Positions 16,020 to 16,156 of a DNA stretch of 16,156 nt are shown in pieces; the stretch's first letter is position 1, and each line of letters starts with the position of its first letter. The DNA is from Euperipatoides rowelli. Its lineage: Eukaryota; Onychophora; Udeonychophora; Euonychophora; Peripatopsidae. The notes beneath the pieces were generated by a model, which searched no databases, was not told where the DNA came from, and worked only from the letters and a program-made list of their open reading frames with translations. Made by a program: the position numbers and the translations under genes. The stretch lies in assembly GCA_003024985.2 (NCBI GenBank), contig PXIH01S0000999.1; one strand, written 5' to 3'.

Positions 16020-16156
16020 CATAGAAAGTATAGTACGGTAATAGCTGTTTCTTCAATATTTGTCAATTTTATAAAAGATCAATTTGTTGCGGTTCTCTTC
16101 ATAGAAAGTATAGTAATAGCCGTTTCTTCAATATTTGTCAATTTTATAAAAGATCA
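16020..16156 (+). repeat. Direct tandem repeat, ~80-bp period, open at edge
   Basis: CATAGAAAGTATAGTA starts at 16020 and again at 16100. Both copies continue through TTTCTTCAATATTTGTCAAT and TTTATAAAAGATCA. The first copy carries five extra bases (CGGTA) and a T where the second has C (AGCTG versus AGCCG). The window ends exactly at the end of the second copy, so more units may follow. Confidence 0.9.

Noticed and set aside
1-16156. CRISPR array, bacterial operon, tRNA or rRNA genes
   Set aside because: No evenly spaced repeats with unique spacers, no tRNA cloverleaf or rRNA sequence, and no prokaryotic gene layout were seen.

Overview
This window looks like AT-rich, non-coding metazoan nuclear DNA, probably from an invertebrate. 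The grounds are dense remains of eukaryotic transposons (hAT-like, Tc1/mariner-like and TTAA-flanked elements, non-LTR retrotransposon reverse transcriptases), micro- and minisatellites, and one apparent first coding exon ending in a textbook GTAAGT splice donor. There are no bacterial-style genes or operons, and nearly every longer open frame is a chance opening or a decayed transposon fragment. The species cannot be named from the sequence alone.

Layout. 1-90 is the terminus of a hAT-like element that runs off the left edge; a second hAT-like terminus starts at 154. 431-520 is a 3 x 30 bp tandem repeat. 556-1087 is almost devoid of C on the + strand, followed by a perfect 26-bp-arm hairpin (1257-1313). 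2230-2720 is a repeat-like block with recurring TGATGTCA and a perfect YY1-type motif. 2857-3425 and 6479-7113 are two copies of one short TTAA-flanked inverted-terminal-repeat element. 3614-3936 and 7665-8396 are two hAT-like non-autonomous elements, each with a perfect 8-bp target duplication. 5788-6380 is a TA-flanked element with 26-bp terminal inverted repeats and several subterminal motif copies. Between these lie a retrotransposon 3' end (4789-5100) and a G-poor tract (5441-5640).

8991-9218 is an 11-copy minisatellite. A broken + strand reverse transcriptase lies at 9395-9935. At 10993-11191 on the minus strand is the best gene candidate: a first exon coding a short N-terminus, one transmembrane helix and the start of a SAM domain. 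Its 5' flank (11230-11301) is one arm of a perfect 72-bp inverted repeat whose other arm is 655 bp away (11957-12028). The right part of the window holds two independent minus-strand reverse transcriptase pseudogenes (12712-13985 and 14720-15670), and the window ends in an ~80-bp-period direct repeat.

I found no convincing novel multi-gene system. The items most worth a second look are the TTAA element pair, the perfect 72-bp inverted repeat beside the SAM exon, the C-depleted tract, the TA element with its subterminal repeats, and the strong excess of the heptamer TAGCCTA across the window.
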